Shown here: positions 42,898 to 54,011 of the stretch, one piece after another
Layout: every line of letters starts with the position of its first letter
Position numbering within the stretch: position 1 is the stretch's first letter
From: Symbiodinium natans
Taxonomy: Eukaryota > Sar > Dinophyceae > Suessiales > Symbiodiniaceae
Reading direction: 5' to 3'
Length of the DNA: 64,000 bases
Assembly (NCBI GenBank): GCA_905221605.1
Contig: CAJNDS010002412.1
Location: forward strand, 1,567,386 to 1,631,385
Notes under the pieces: model-generated
The model's input: the letters and a program-made list of their open reading frames with translations, nothing else
Told to the model about the DNA's origin: nothing
Databases searched by the model: none
Translations under genes and position numbers: made by a program

Positions 42898-45800
42898 TTA
42901 CGAACCATTTGACGCCTCCTTTTTCTTGTCCAAGACCTGAATGGACACGAAGTGTGGGTGGTGCACAGCCTCCGCAACCACCTTCTTGCTGCTCAGCTCG
43001 CTGTGCTCTAAGCGGTTCAGCTGTGTGATCCCCAGCTGGTTGGCAACCACCACCCTGCGTAGTGCTTTTGGCAAGTCATCGCCCCTCTCAGCTCCATCCT
43101 CTTTCAATGCTGCTTGAACCTTCTCTAGCAGTTGTGATGCTTCATGGAAGGATGACTGAGCCGCTGAGAGAACACTCCGCCGCTCAGCTGGATCCTCTGC
43201 CAGCACAGCAGATTGGTCAAAGTCATGGTAGGACGGTAGGTGCGGGAGGCGAAACGTCTCCAAGCACCGGAACCTCAACACGAAGCGTTGCGCAAGACCC
43301 GCACGCACCGACTGTGGACTCAGCAAGAGGTCTTCAGCCAAGCAATAGGCCAGCAACCGAAACAGGCCGCGCACCATGGATTGTATGGCCTCCAGCAGCA
43401 GAAGGCTGAAGGGTGGATTCTTGGGTCTATTGCCCTTACCTGACGCGTCCTTGGGTCTGACCGCTTTCTTCTTGGCTCCAGCGTTCTCTTTTGCAAAGAA
43501 GATCTCATTGAGATAGTAGATCCGGAGGCCACACAGATAGTCTACGTACCAATAGATCATGTGCAGCTCCGCTTCTTCGTAGATGTCCAGCTGAAAGCCA
43601 ATCAACAACTTGGTGATCATTGCCTGCAAAGCATGATCCATGATGAACCCCCAGGTGGGCCTTGAGTATTTCAAGTTTGCACCGAAGGTCGCTTTCAATG
43701 TGTCGTCCAGGCGATAGGCGTCGTGCTGCAGCTCATTGAAATCTGGAAAGACATGAGCCAACCTACGAAAGCGCCGGGCGCGATTCAGATGCGTCAGCTT
43801 CAGCATGTGCAGGAACATGGACTCGCAGCGCTGGAGGAAAGGTTCCGCTTGCTTCTTGCAATGCTGCGCAGCTTCTGCTGGAAACAGATGGACTTCTAGA
43901 GACTCTTGCATGAGCTCTCTTACAAAACCCGATTCCGAGACGACGAGCTGCGCCACGGAACGACTGAGAACATTAGACTTCTCCTCCTTGATGACGCCAT
44001 CAAGAAGGTCGCCCAAGGGCTTGGACAGCAAGGTGCAGGAGACACTCAGCTCATGAATGTGCTTCGCCCACATGCTGAAGACCACTTTTGGGTCCTCGAT
44101 GGGCGTCACCTGCCGAGGAGGACCTCGCAGCTTGCGAAAATCAAGGACCCCTAATCTGAACCCCCAAAATAGGAAGATTCCCCTTGTAATATGGACCCAA
44201 AAAACTACCCCTAAAAAACCCTAAACCCTAATTACCCTAAACTCAAAACCCTCAGCTCGTAAACCCCCACCTGGCACCAGCAGCTTTCTGTTCATGGAGG
44301 CATCGAAACGCTTCTTCACAGCATCGCTGGGCGGCTGAGCCGAGTCTTGCATCTTCCTTGCAAGCTCGTATGATGAGGGTTTGGGGTTTAGGGTTTAGGG
44401 TTTAGGGTTTAGGGTTTAGGGTTACTGTATACGCGTGCCTAGAACCCAAAGCAAGGGGGCAAAAGTGTACCACTGTGCTACCGAGCTTCTGCAAGAGCTG
44501 TGTGCACTTGGCGAGGAGCCCCTTGGCACTTGACAACGTCGAAGGCTTGGGTTTCGCCAGCGCCACCAGTGCTGACATGTATCTGCCAATGAACCTTGGT
44601 CGCTCTGTAACCATATATTGCAGTATGGGCAGTCTTTTTTTTGGGTTGGTTACTTTATAAGGGAACCTTAAACCCTTAAACCAACAAAATGGGAAAAGGG
44701 CACCACTGGGCTGCCGATGAACTCCAGCCTACACGCAGTGGCTGCATCCTGTTTCTCGCGCTCGGCCTTGATTTTCTCATTGACCTTGGCGGAATCATTG
44801 CTGAAGACGCTGGACGCCTGGAAGTCCACATTGAACATGGTGGGCATGAAGTCCTCATCATCCCAAACCTGTGCTGAACTTGGCACCCTAGCAAAAATTA
44901 CGATTTTAGCTGTTCCTTAGGGGTTATAGTAATCAAAAAATGAAACAATTATTTGCAAGCACCCCTGAGAAACCCCCGCGCTGCTCACTGCGTCTTTCGC
45001 ATGCTGGCACGCAATAAGCAGGGCATCGACGAAGCTGCCCAAAGCCGGGAGTGGCTTCAGCAACCTTGGTTGCTGAGTTCATATGAGCCCCCCCAAAAAA
45101 GTGTAGGCTTTCAGTTTTTCTAGGGGTCAGAGTATCCCCAAAAAGTGTAGACTTTCAGTTGTTATAGGGTTTTTTTTTGGTATCCCAAAACGGCGTTAAA
45201 AAGGTACTCACTCAGCGGCTTCCGCAACCTTGGGGCATCTTGGAGATAGAGGCATGAGAAGCAGGTCTGCACAATCGTGTGGCCATCAAGCCACAGCCTT
45301 ACTTCTCCAATCACCAAAGGAAGACCCTAAACCCTAAACCCTAAACCCTAAACCCTAAACCCTAAACCCTAAACCCTAAACCCTTCAAGCTTTACTGTTC
45401 CTGCATAGTAAGGACACCCAAGAAGCTTAAAGTTCGACTATTGGGTTTTTTGCAACAAAGTCTTAAGGAAACCCCCAAGAAAGGTTTAAAGTTCAACTAT
45501 TGGCTAAGAAAGAAGCACAAGTAGTACTAGCAAAAAGAAACCCCAAAATAAGCTTATAAACTTCAACTCTTTTTTCTAAGAAACCAAAAAAAGCTTATAA
45601 AGTTCTCAACTCTTTTTTTTCTGAGTAAGAAGCAAGTAGTACATCAAAAAAAAGCTTCTAAAGTTCAACTTTTTTTTTCTGAGTAAGAAGCAAGTAGTAC
45701 ATCAAAAGCTGGTCCATGAGGCCCACCAGGAGTTGGGGCTCAACTTGGTCAGAGACCAGGCCCAGCTCCTCGGCCTTCTCGAGCGTCATGTCCTTAGGAT

Positions 45801-46841
45801 TCCAGTGGCCCTACATACTCTTTTAGGGTTTAGGGTTTAGGGCTACTTGCCCAAGATAGGGAACCCAGAGGCCCAAAAATGAGAAACGCAAACTACTGAA
45901 CAGCCTAGGATCCTCTTGGCTTTTGTAGCCCGTGTCCATCTTCGGGTCCATGATCTCAATGGCGGACATGGCGTCGTAGAGGCGGAAGTTGGGACTTTCC
46001 ACCATCTCCTAAGGGTTTAGGGTTTGGGGTTTAAGGTTTAAGGTTTAGGGTTTAGGGTTTAGGGTTTAGGGTTTGCCCTAAAAACTGGGGTCATATGCCC
46101 TAACTACTAGTATTCTTATTAGGCATCTACACAGGTTTTAGGGTTTAGGGTTTGTTTTTGCCACCTGCCTAACCACAGGCTTTAGAGTTTAGGGTTTAGG
46201 GCTTGGGGATTGGGGTTTAGGGTTTAGGGTTTGCCTTAAAAGTGGGGGCATGTACTTTGACTACTAGACTTGCTATCAGGGTATATGAACCTAAACCCTT
46301 TAAGGCCTACTAGAATTCCCAGTAAGGTACTATGAACCCCTCAACCCTTCAAGGGTTCATTGCGTCCCCAGGGCTCCCCCAGACTCATGCCAGAGACGGC
46401 AAGCTCGCAGAGGGAGGTGATGTCGACCCAATCCTCATCCCTTGGCCGGTCATCCAGACTCACCTTAGCTTCTCAATTCTAAGGAGTGAGAAAGCTTAAG
46501 CTTTACTATACCTATGGAAGTAAGGAATCCCAACAAGTCTAGAAGTTCAACTGCTGGCGAAGTAAGTCACGAAGTTGTCTGGAGCAGGCCAGTAGTTGAG
46601 TTGAGGTTCTCCAGCCTCGTCCTCATCGATGACGAGACAGTCCTGTGCCGCTGCCGTCTTCTTTTTCTTCTTCCTCTTGTTCCTGAGTTGTGCTTTAGAC
46701 GCGCTGAACATTATTTAGGATTCGATTCCCTTGTAAGGGAAGAAGGGAAACTAAAGATTTTCACAAAGCACAAGCCAGGTTCTTCTTCTTTTTCGGATCC
46801 GCTTCGCCCGTCTCTACCTCTTCCTCCTCATCCTCGGGCAT
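42898..46841 (-). CDS. NAA35: N-alpha-acetyltransferase 35 (NatC auxiliary subunit, Mak10)
   Basis: Eleven exons collinear with NAA35/Mak10, the scaffold subunit that anchors the NatC N-terminal acetyltransferase to ribosomes. E1 about 46760-46841 (MPEDEEEEVETGEADPKKKK); E2 about 46555-46690; E3 about 46381-46465 (EDWVDITSLCELAVSGMSLG); E4 about 45905-46011 (YDAMSAIEIMDPKMDTGYKS, the family signature); E5 about 45709-45785; E6 45229-45325 (WLDGHTIVQTCFSCLYLQDA); E7 about 44980-45064; E8 44723-about 44882; E9 about 44485-44594; E10 about 44262-44371 (NRKLLVPG); E11 42898-about 44165, with HLNRARRFRRL and AELHMIYWYVDYL, stop TAA. The acidic/lysine-rich start is plausible but unproven. Intron E8/E9 is a family-4 introner (44595-44722); E6/E7 lies between 15-bp direct repeats. 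No frame breaks seen. Confidence 0.88.
44595..44722 (-). repeat. Family-4 introner in NAA35
   Basis: Intron GTTCATCGGCAGCCCAG...GCGACCAAG followed by GTTCATTGG. Splicing restores LEFIGRYMSALVAL of NAA35. At least 4 bp (GTTC) are duplicated; the longer match reflects likeness of the TIR to the exon. Confidence 0.78.
44883..44972. repeat. Family-5 introner-like element in NAA35
   Basis: GAACTTGGCACCCTAGCAAAAATT...ATTATTTGCAAGCACCCC. A close relative is at 5824-5912 in the GH16 gene (GAACTTGGAACCCTAGCAAA...) and a third at about 9215-9290, so it is a dispersed repeat. Confidence 0.55.
45065..45228 (-). repeat. NAA35 intron between 15-bp direct repeats
   Basis: Intron starts GTTGCGGAAGCCGCT and the exon after it starts GTTGCTGAAGCCACT. 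It ends ACCAAG, giving GT-AG splicing and DAPRLLKPLPALG. Inside are two GTGTAG-CTTTCAG foldback segments (family 5). Confidence 0.65.
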
Positions 46842-46901
46842 TGCATGTCCGGGGGGGTTCTATGGCCTTCGAGTACCTGATGGCGCGTGAACACATATGC
46901 T

Positions 46902-46914
46902 GTTGAGCCAAAGG
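46902..46914 (-). promoter_or_regulatory. Degenerate spliced-leader-like motif upstream of NAA35
   Basis: Read on the minus strand the sequence is CCTTTGGCTCAACAG, sharing TTTGGCTCAA with the 3' part of the dinoflagellate spliced leader (CCATTTTGGCTCAAG). It ends 61 nt upstream of the chosen NAA35 ATG, the same spacing as at the 60.7-kb gene. It could be a decayed leader relic from a retroposed mRNA, or chance. Confidence 0.3.
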
Positions 46915-47039
46915 TAAAAAGACAGTGGCAACGTGCCTGCAGCACATCCCCTAAGCCCTGAACCCTACACCCTAAACCCTAAACTCCCCCTCTAAGGCAC
47001 CATAAGCACACACACACAGAAAGGCTTAGCCCCAACTTC

Positions 47040-47232
47040 CCTGGGGACCCAATGACAGCTAAACTTGGAACATGTACCCTATACTACTCGACTTTCTATG
47101 AAAGGGTTTAGAGTTTAGGGTTTAGGGTTTAGGGTTAGGGTTTAGGGTTCGGGGTTTGGGGTTTAGGGTTTCGGGCTTAGGGTTTAGAGTTTCCGAACCA
47201 TAAGCCCTTTCAGGGTTCACGTGGTCCCAAAG
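47040..47232. repeat. Family-1 element interrupted by a heptamer array
   Basis: Left half CCTGGGGACCCAATGACAGC...TATGAAAG, right half CGAACCATAAGCCCTTTCAGGGTTCACGTGGTCCC. A TTTAGGG/TTTGGGG array (47104-47190) separates them. Confidence 0.6.
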
Positions 47233-47656
47233 TCTGGCCCCAGAGTTCAGCCAAGCCCGTGGCGGACAAGGCCCTCAGACGCCACATTCGGTTGGGCCGG
47301 GGCCTCAGACGGGTTTAGGGTTTAGGGTGCAGGGTGTAGGAAACTTGACCCCCCAAACAAACATGTTCCCATAGAGGTAGATACCTAAACGCAAATCATG
47401 TACACGTTACATGTATAACTGGGGTGGGAACTTCAATATTCGGCGAGCCCGAGGATCCGGTCCAAGACTACTTTCCATTGAAGGAGGTTTTTGGGCTGAG
47501 GTTTCTAAACAGAGCTATATTTAGGGGGTCAGGTGAAAATAATACTAAATATTGGGGTGACATTTATAAGATTAGGCCGGCCAGCAGTCAAAAAAATTCT
47601 ACTGCAGATTGAAGATTGCTTAACCCTAAACCCTAAACCCTAAACCCTATAACCGT

Positions 47657-48056
47657 GAAGTTTTTTTTCATCCGAGCTGGCCAGAAACAGCTCCAGAAGA
47701 TTCGGCTCAGGCCCTTGGAGAAGCAGATCTCGATAGAGATTATTTAAAACCTTGGGGACGACATGAACCCTAAAAGGGCTTATGTTTCATATACCTTCAT
47801 AGGATTTATAGTAGTCAGGGTAATTTTAGGGTTCATTTGGTCCCCAAGGAAAGTCCCTTCAGCTTGAGACTTCAGGCTTCGCGTCCTGGATTTCTGGAAG
47901 TCAACAGAGATCTCAAGCAGCGGCTGCCTTACGAAAATCCTTATCCGCCGGGGCTCGAAAACAACTCCGGAAAGGGCACCCCTGTTTGTTCTATAAGACA
48001 TGCCGACTTTGTGCGAAATGCTGGGGCAGGAAAGTCATTCAAGCTTGCTGGGTACC
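47657..48056 (+). CDS. Unrecognised two-exon gene fragment
   Basis: Plus-strand islands 47657-47749 (SWPETAPEDSAQALGEADLD) and about 47850-48056 (ASRPGFLEVNRDLKQRLPYE, then IRHADFVRNAGAGKSFKLAG) flank the family-1 element at 47750-47849. The minus strand of the second island is also open, so strand is uncertain. A further island at 48078-48172 reads HDMKQSPGKDVRSGQGVDFQ. Confidence 0.33.
47750..47849. repeat. Family-1 element between open plus-strand islands
   Basis: CCTTGGGGACGACATGAACCC / GGGTTCATTTGGTCCCCAAGG, well preserved and about 100 bp. Confidence 0.7.
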
Positions 48057-48176
48057 TAAACCCTAAACCCTAAACCCTAAACCGACACATGCCCGCCGTC
48101 ACGACATGAAGCAATCGCCGGGGAAGGATGTCAGGTCCGGGCAAGGAGTAGATTTCCAGTGCCTGAGCGAACGATC

Positions 48177-48280
48177 CTAGCTGGGTTGGCCTTTAAACCT
48201 CTGAAAGACACTTATAAATAGGGCCCCTTATAAACCCAAATAAGGAAAATAACATATGTCCCAAAAACCAACCTAGCTAG
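48177..48280. repeat. Family-6 relative
   Basis: CTAGCTGGGTTGG / CCAACCTAGCTAG inverted ends; the interior AAACCC(A)AATAAGGAA matches family 6 in the GH16 gene. Decayed copies are at about 32645-32712 and 17998-18075. Confidence 0.55.
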
Positions 48281-48284
48281 ACGA

Positions 48285-50465
48285 GAAGGTTTGAGGTTCA
48301 TGGCTCACCCATTAGCCTAGAAATTCCAACCCACGGCCCAGAAACCCAGATGCCCAAGGCCCCCAAATCCTTGCACAAACCCTCACACATGGTCGCATGG
48401 ACGCACTTCTGAGAAGGGACTCAAATCGGAAAAGGGGAACCCTCTCAGGTGGCTCCAATCAGGATGTTAGTATATGTGGTTTGTTAGGGATTCGTGCTGT
48501 GGGAAAACGCCCTCCTAGCCCTTAAAGTTGTCATTTGGCGGGGGGCAAGGTACTTCACTAAATTCCCTGCGAAGAAGCTCGCAAGTTTATGGCCTTAGGT
48601 GCTTCAACAATGGAGCCGATGGCGCTTGACTGAGAAGGTTTTGGGCAAGGGTATCGGGTTCAGGGGGACTCGTTTGCTGCGCCTGTATGCCTTGAGACCA
48701 CAGGAACTCCAAAAGGGCTGTTCCGAAACCTGAATAGGGATTACAGTAGTGGTAGGGTAAATGACCCCCCCCCATTTAGGGTTTAGGGTACATTTTGTCC
48801 TCAAGAGAAGAGCAGTTAATCGACTCTGGCGAAGGCGACTATGGTAGTCTTCATGTGCAGGATGTGTACGCTTGAGGGCAGGATGCAAACTTTTAGGAGT
48901 TTAGGGTTTATGCGGCATTGTCCCTGATTTCTGGGATGTATAATAGGGTTTAGGGTTTATAGGGTTTAGGGCTCGATGATTTCACAGGATCCATCCCTTG
49001 GCACCTTCTTGAGAAGTGGTTCCTAAGCGCACACGTCCCCCATCCACTGTACAGATAGCCCAGTTTTGGGCTAAATCCTCCAAAACCTCGTGAAAAGGGC
49101 CGATCCGAGGTACGTAAAGAGGGCTCCATTTCGGGTTTAAGGGTTTCAGCTGTCAGGCTTTAGGGGCTTGGAGCTTGTAACCCAGGAAGGCATTTGAGGT
49201 TCAGGAGAAGCCGCCGGCAAAGTCGCGAAAAATGGCAGCGGGACCAAGCGACTCACAAATTAACGTGAACCCTAAACCCTAAACCCTAAACCATAAACCC
49301 TATACAAATACATCGCCAAGCAGAGGTTCTCAGAATTCAGGAGCTCAACGTTGACTTGGAAACTTGAAGTTTGGAAATACAGCAGACTGGCTTGCGTTCG
49401 AGGGGCTGCCTAAGGTTTTCGATGGTTCCACAGAATAGCCCCTAGACCCTAAACCCTAAACCCTAAACCCAGAATTCTAAACCCTAAGCCCCTTGTATGC
49501 CACCCCGAGTACTGCACAGGAGCCACAGCAAAAGGAGGCCCCCTATGCTTTGAGGAACCGTCGTCTGCCTGATCTCGACGGTTTAGGGTTTAGGGTTTAG
49601 GGTTTAGGGTTTAGGGTCTCTTGGTCTAGCCTCGTGGCACACCATCTGCATCTGGATTGCGCAAACCCACAGAGGATCCAGGCGCCTCCCTACCCCCTAG
49701 TTAAACCCCAAAACCCTGAACCCTTCTGGACCCTTCTCTACTATTTGCTTAAGAACCGCCAAAAAACTAATAATCCCTACACTGCTCTTATAAGGAATAA
49801 TATTTTTTCTAGTGTCTACTACATGGGCCCCATGGATCCACTGGGCAACCCAAAAAGTCTTAAAACCCATCCTTGGCTTCTCACAAGTCGTCAAAGCTGG
49901 CACCAGGCCGCTCTGCGGTGGGCGTTAAGGAGTACACTCCGCTCACCTCTGTCTCCTGCCAGCTTCGACACTAGGTTGGGGGGCAAAGAAAACCCTGTGA
50001 CAAAATGTTCCTACAAAAAGGAGGAAACATCAAACATGCCGAGGGCCAACCCTGCACCCTAAACCCTACACCCTAGACCCTTTTTGCTGCCGGGCTGTTG
50101 CAGTAAGCCGGGGTAAGTTTCCCAGCATAGATATTCGACTTCCTGGGCAACACCCTTAAAAGCCTACCAAGGACCAGTTCCCTTCTTTGGGGGCTCCCAC
50201 TTTGCACCCTCTCAACCCGACACCCTGACACAAGTAACTTAGGTTCTGACCCTACTCCCAGCACCCTGTCTAAAACCCCCAGCGGAAACCTAGGACCCCA
50301 AAAGCCCTAAGCCCGAGTTGTTGTTGCAAGGCAGCCCTTTTAGGGGGTGCCCTTAATTGCATCCCATGTTCCCATGTTGTTCAGGGGCACAGAATGCGAA
50401 TGCCCAAAAAAGAGGGGTGGGGGACATGGCGATCAGGGAACAAAGGAAGAAGCTAATAAGGTGAG
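48285..50465. other. Spacer, no recognised gene
   Basis: Scattered heptamer blocks (49262-49300, 49450-49470, 49580-49615), a partial family-2 element (49736-49815) and unique sequence with only short frames. Confidence 0.45.
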
Positions 50466-50479
50466 CATACGAGTTCGGA

Positions 50480-50605
50480 GTGGCCGATAAAATTTTGCGT
50501 TTGATTGGGTTTTTTGCCGCTTGGTTCGGGGGCTGGGTTCTGCAGAACCCAGCCCCCGAGCCAAGCGGCAAAAGACCCAATCAAGCGCAAAATCTCATCG
50601 GCCAC
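50480..50605. repeat. Near-perfect 126-bp palindrome
   Basis: Two 63-nt arms meet at CTGCAG (50540-50545) with no spacer. The arms differ at five positions, all transitions, with the left arm carrying T for C or A for G. An outer ACGAGT/ACTCGT pair may extend it to about 50469-50622. Confidence 0.92.
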
Positions 50606-50877
50606 GGCATATCAGAGACTCGTGAGCCTCAGATTCTGGCGTGCAATGGGATGAATTGCTCTGTGACTGATTGCCAGATTCTCTCCCGACCTTGCAGACA
50701 AGATGAATCCCAAAATCCGGATCCTATACCCCCGCGCGACTCTATGGACCATCAGCGCTTTTAGGGTTCATGTGTCCCCAGCCCCCCAAGCCTGAAACCC
50801 AAAGCCCTCACCCTTAAACCCTAAACCCTGAACCCTAAACCCTAAACCCTAAACCCCCCTTCCCCCTGGCCGCATCG

Positions 50878-51660
50878 AAGAGGGCGGAGCCAAAGGAGAC
50901 GGCCTCCAAAATGAGCCGCCGCAGGCTATCCTGGGAAGAGGCCCTCAACCCTAAACCCGAAGACAGGGTTGAGGGGGCGGCGGACCGATACGCGGACTTA
51001 TGTTGGCTAAGTAGAATGGAAATTTTGGGTACCTTGAATTTTATACGTAACTCTAATGGGGTTTATGGAAGGCTTTCTTCCGCCCAGGCTCCTGACTGCC
51101 TCTTAATCCAACTGTGGGTATTGCAGGAATCCACAACAGCAAAAATCGAAAGATCTGCTGAAGGGTGCAAACAGGGTCATAGCTGACGCTGATGGACTGG
51201 ATCTTCCCCCTGGGCGCCGACAAGCAGTCTCCGTCACAATACCCCCCAACCCTAAAAATAAAAATACCCTAAACCCCAAAATTGCACCCTTATAGGGTCT
51301 GATAGCCCACCTTCTTTGAACATTTTATTCAACCCTTAAACCCTAAACCCTTAACCCCCGAGCACGCACTCAAACTCTAGCCCTTGGGGACTGCATGAAC
51401 CCTAACAGGGTTTGTGGTTCATATACCTGAAAATAGGAAGTCTAGTAGTCAGGGTTTCTGACCCCAATTCTAGGGTTCACGTCGTTCCCATGGGCCAAAC
51501 CCTAAACCCTAAACCCTAAACCCGAAAAAACCCTAAAACCCTAAACCCTAAACCCGAAAAAGCCCTAAAACCCTTGTGAGACGCCGCCCCAGTCGCGACA
51601 TCACGGCCTTCTGGAGTCGCTCCGTAGCCTCCTCATCGTTGCGGGCACCCTGGAAACAGG
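50878..51660 (-). CDS. Unrecognised minus-strand exons
   Basis: About 51560-51660 reads FQGARNDEEATERLQKAVMS then RLGRRLT; about 50878-50950 reads ASSQDSLRRLILEAVSFGSA then LFDAARG. Both are bordered by heptamer blocks. A family-1 element lies between (51382-51491). No family recognised. Confidence 0.38.
51382..51491. repeat. Family-1 element
   Basis: CCTTGGGGACTGCATGAACCC to GGGTTCACGTCGTTCCCATGGG. Confidence 0.6.
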
Positions 51661-52071
51661 AAGCACTGAGCAGTGTTTACAGGGTTTAGGGTTTAGGGTT
51701 CTTTAGGGTTTAGGGTTTAGGGTTTAGGGTTTAGGGTTCAGGGTTTAGGGTTAGTTTAGGGTCTAGGGGTTTAGGGGTCAGGGGTCAGGGTTTAAGGTTT
51801 AGGGTTTAGGGAACGGTGTCTTTGCTACAGCAAAGTAAAACTTCGGACACGGCGGAACCTTGAACAAGTACGGCTTCAGGGTTTAGGGTTTAGTTTCGGC
51901 ATGGGTACAGCTGCGGTGGAGCTATACAAGAGAGCAGTGCAGGCAAGCCGCGCACCTTTTGTTGCAGCTGGGCTTCCCCTAAACCCTGCTTTTTGCAACT
52001 AAACCAGCCCTATACCCCTTTGAGCCCTTTTGCCAAACCCTAAACCCTAAACCCCATCTTCTCACTCCAAA

Positions 52072-52700
52072 GCCTCGACTGCTTTCATCAGTCGGCTTTT
52101 CAGTTCTCGGAGGTTGCCGAAGAGCGCCTGGAGAGCTTTGCAGCAGCTCTAGCTCAGCTCTGACTGTGCAAGGGTTTAGGGTTTAGGGTTTAGGGTTGAG
52201 GGTGTAGGGTTACAGGGTTACACAGGGTTACAGGGTTTAGGGTTACAGGGTCAAACAGATCATCAAACACCTTCCAGGGATTTCCAGGGTCGCCCAGGGC
52301 TCTGCGCAGACACTTACAGGGGTCACATGTGGCACTTGGGTCACTTGAAACTCACTTAATAAGTAATTGGGACACTCAACCCGCTTGGGTCGGGTCCATG
52401 CAGCCGAAGATCCCCGATTTGAATCTCCAGCGTGTACCGTGCTTCTGCCGAAGCAACTGTCCTGGACAGACTTGGTGCCGTGAACGAGCTCGGGATTACA
52501 CTATCGGCCCAACCGTGATGTGACTGTGAGGTGTGGGGTTTGGAGCTTAGACTGTGCCACGTCAACTTGCTGGGCACCGTGAGGACAAAACTACCCCAAG
52601 AACATCAGATCAGACGTGCGTCCTACCGTGATCTAATCCCCAGTAGCATGTATTTATACATATAAATATAAACACATATATATATATATATAGATAAATG

Positions 52701-52733
<33 letters not shown>

Positions 52734-53965
52734 GCTTTTGTATATGTACATACATACATATGTATATATATATATATATGGATGGGCACTCAATCAGCCC
52801 TTACAGGGCAGACGGAGCCCCGAAGCCCGAAACCCGAAGACCAAGGGTAGGTGCCGCAGCCGGAGACTCTTGGGGCTTTCTGGGACCCGCGGGCCATTAT
52901 GGGTTTAGGGTTTAGGGTTTAGGGAAAAAAGGCCCTTTGTAGGGGTGGTTAGGGGGATTCTAAGGCTACTTCGGAGTAGACCCTGAAAAAAAAGTATATA
53001 CTTGTTAGTTATAAGTAGGCCAAAATAGGAACCCAGAACCAAAAACAAGTATTAAAGTATAGTACTCCAAAACCCGAAATAAGGCCAACAAATCTAAGGC
53101 CTAATAGCTCTAAACCCTAAACCCTAAACCCTAAACCCTAAACCCTAAACCCTAAACCCTAAACCCTAAACCTTAAACCCTAAACCCTAAACCCGGAAGG
53201 AAGCTCCTGATCTGCCGCAGCTCCGCAGGGCCAAAACGCTCGATGTAGTCCTGCGACCAGGCGCCGAAGTTTAGAAATCCCAAAAACTAATTACTTTTGG
53301 AGCCTTTAGGGTTTAGGGTTTAGGGTTTAGGGTTTAGGGTTTAGGGTTTAGGGTTTAGGGTGAAAGAAGACAACGCCAAACATGGAACCCTAGATATTGA
53401 ACCCTCAAACCCTGTATGAGTCGCAGGAGGGCCTTCAAGGACACTTCCGACTGCGTCCCGCTTTGCCTTGGCAAGGCAAACTGTCGTCGAAGATGTTGCT
53501 ATTCGCATTATACATAGATATATGTATGTGTATATATATATGTATATATACAACCCCAAGCCCTAAACCCTGAACTCGAAGCCCTAAACCCAGAGGTTAC
53601 AAGGATGTGGGCCCAACTGGGCCTAACCCCTAAAGCCTCAACCCTAAACTCCTAAACTCCACTGAAGCGCTTTTGGGGGTTCCTGAAGGGGGTCGGCTGC
53701 ACGTTGGCCTCAGCTCCGACCGGAGTCCTGCTGTTACAGTTGCTGTTACAAATGCTGTTACAGTTGCTGTTACTGTTGCTGTTCCTGTTACCGTTCTTGT
53801 TGCTGTTGCTGTCGTTGTTACTGTTGTTGTTGCTGCTACGGAGACTGGTCCTGTTGCTGTTACTGCTGCTGTCTACTGTTATTGTTGCTGTTCGTGTTCC
53901 CGTTCCCGTTCTCGTTTACTTTCCTGCTCCTGTTGCTGCTGCTGCCATTGTGTATGACGACTGCG

Positions 53966-54011
<46 letters not shown>

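Noticed and set aside
49634-50062. 142-codon open frame
   Set aside because: It runs through heptamer remnants and a partial family-2 element; composition is not protein-like.
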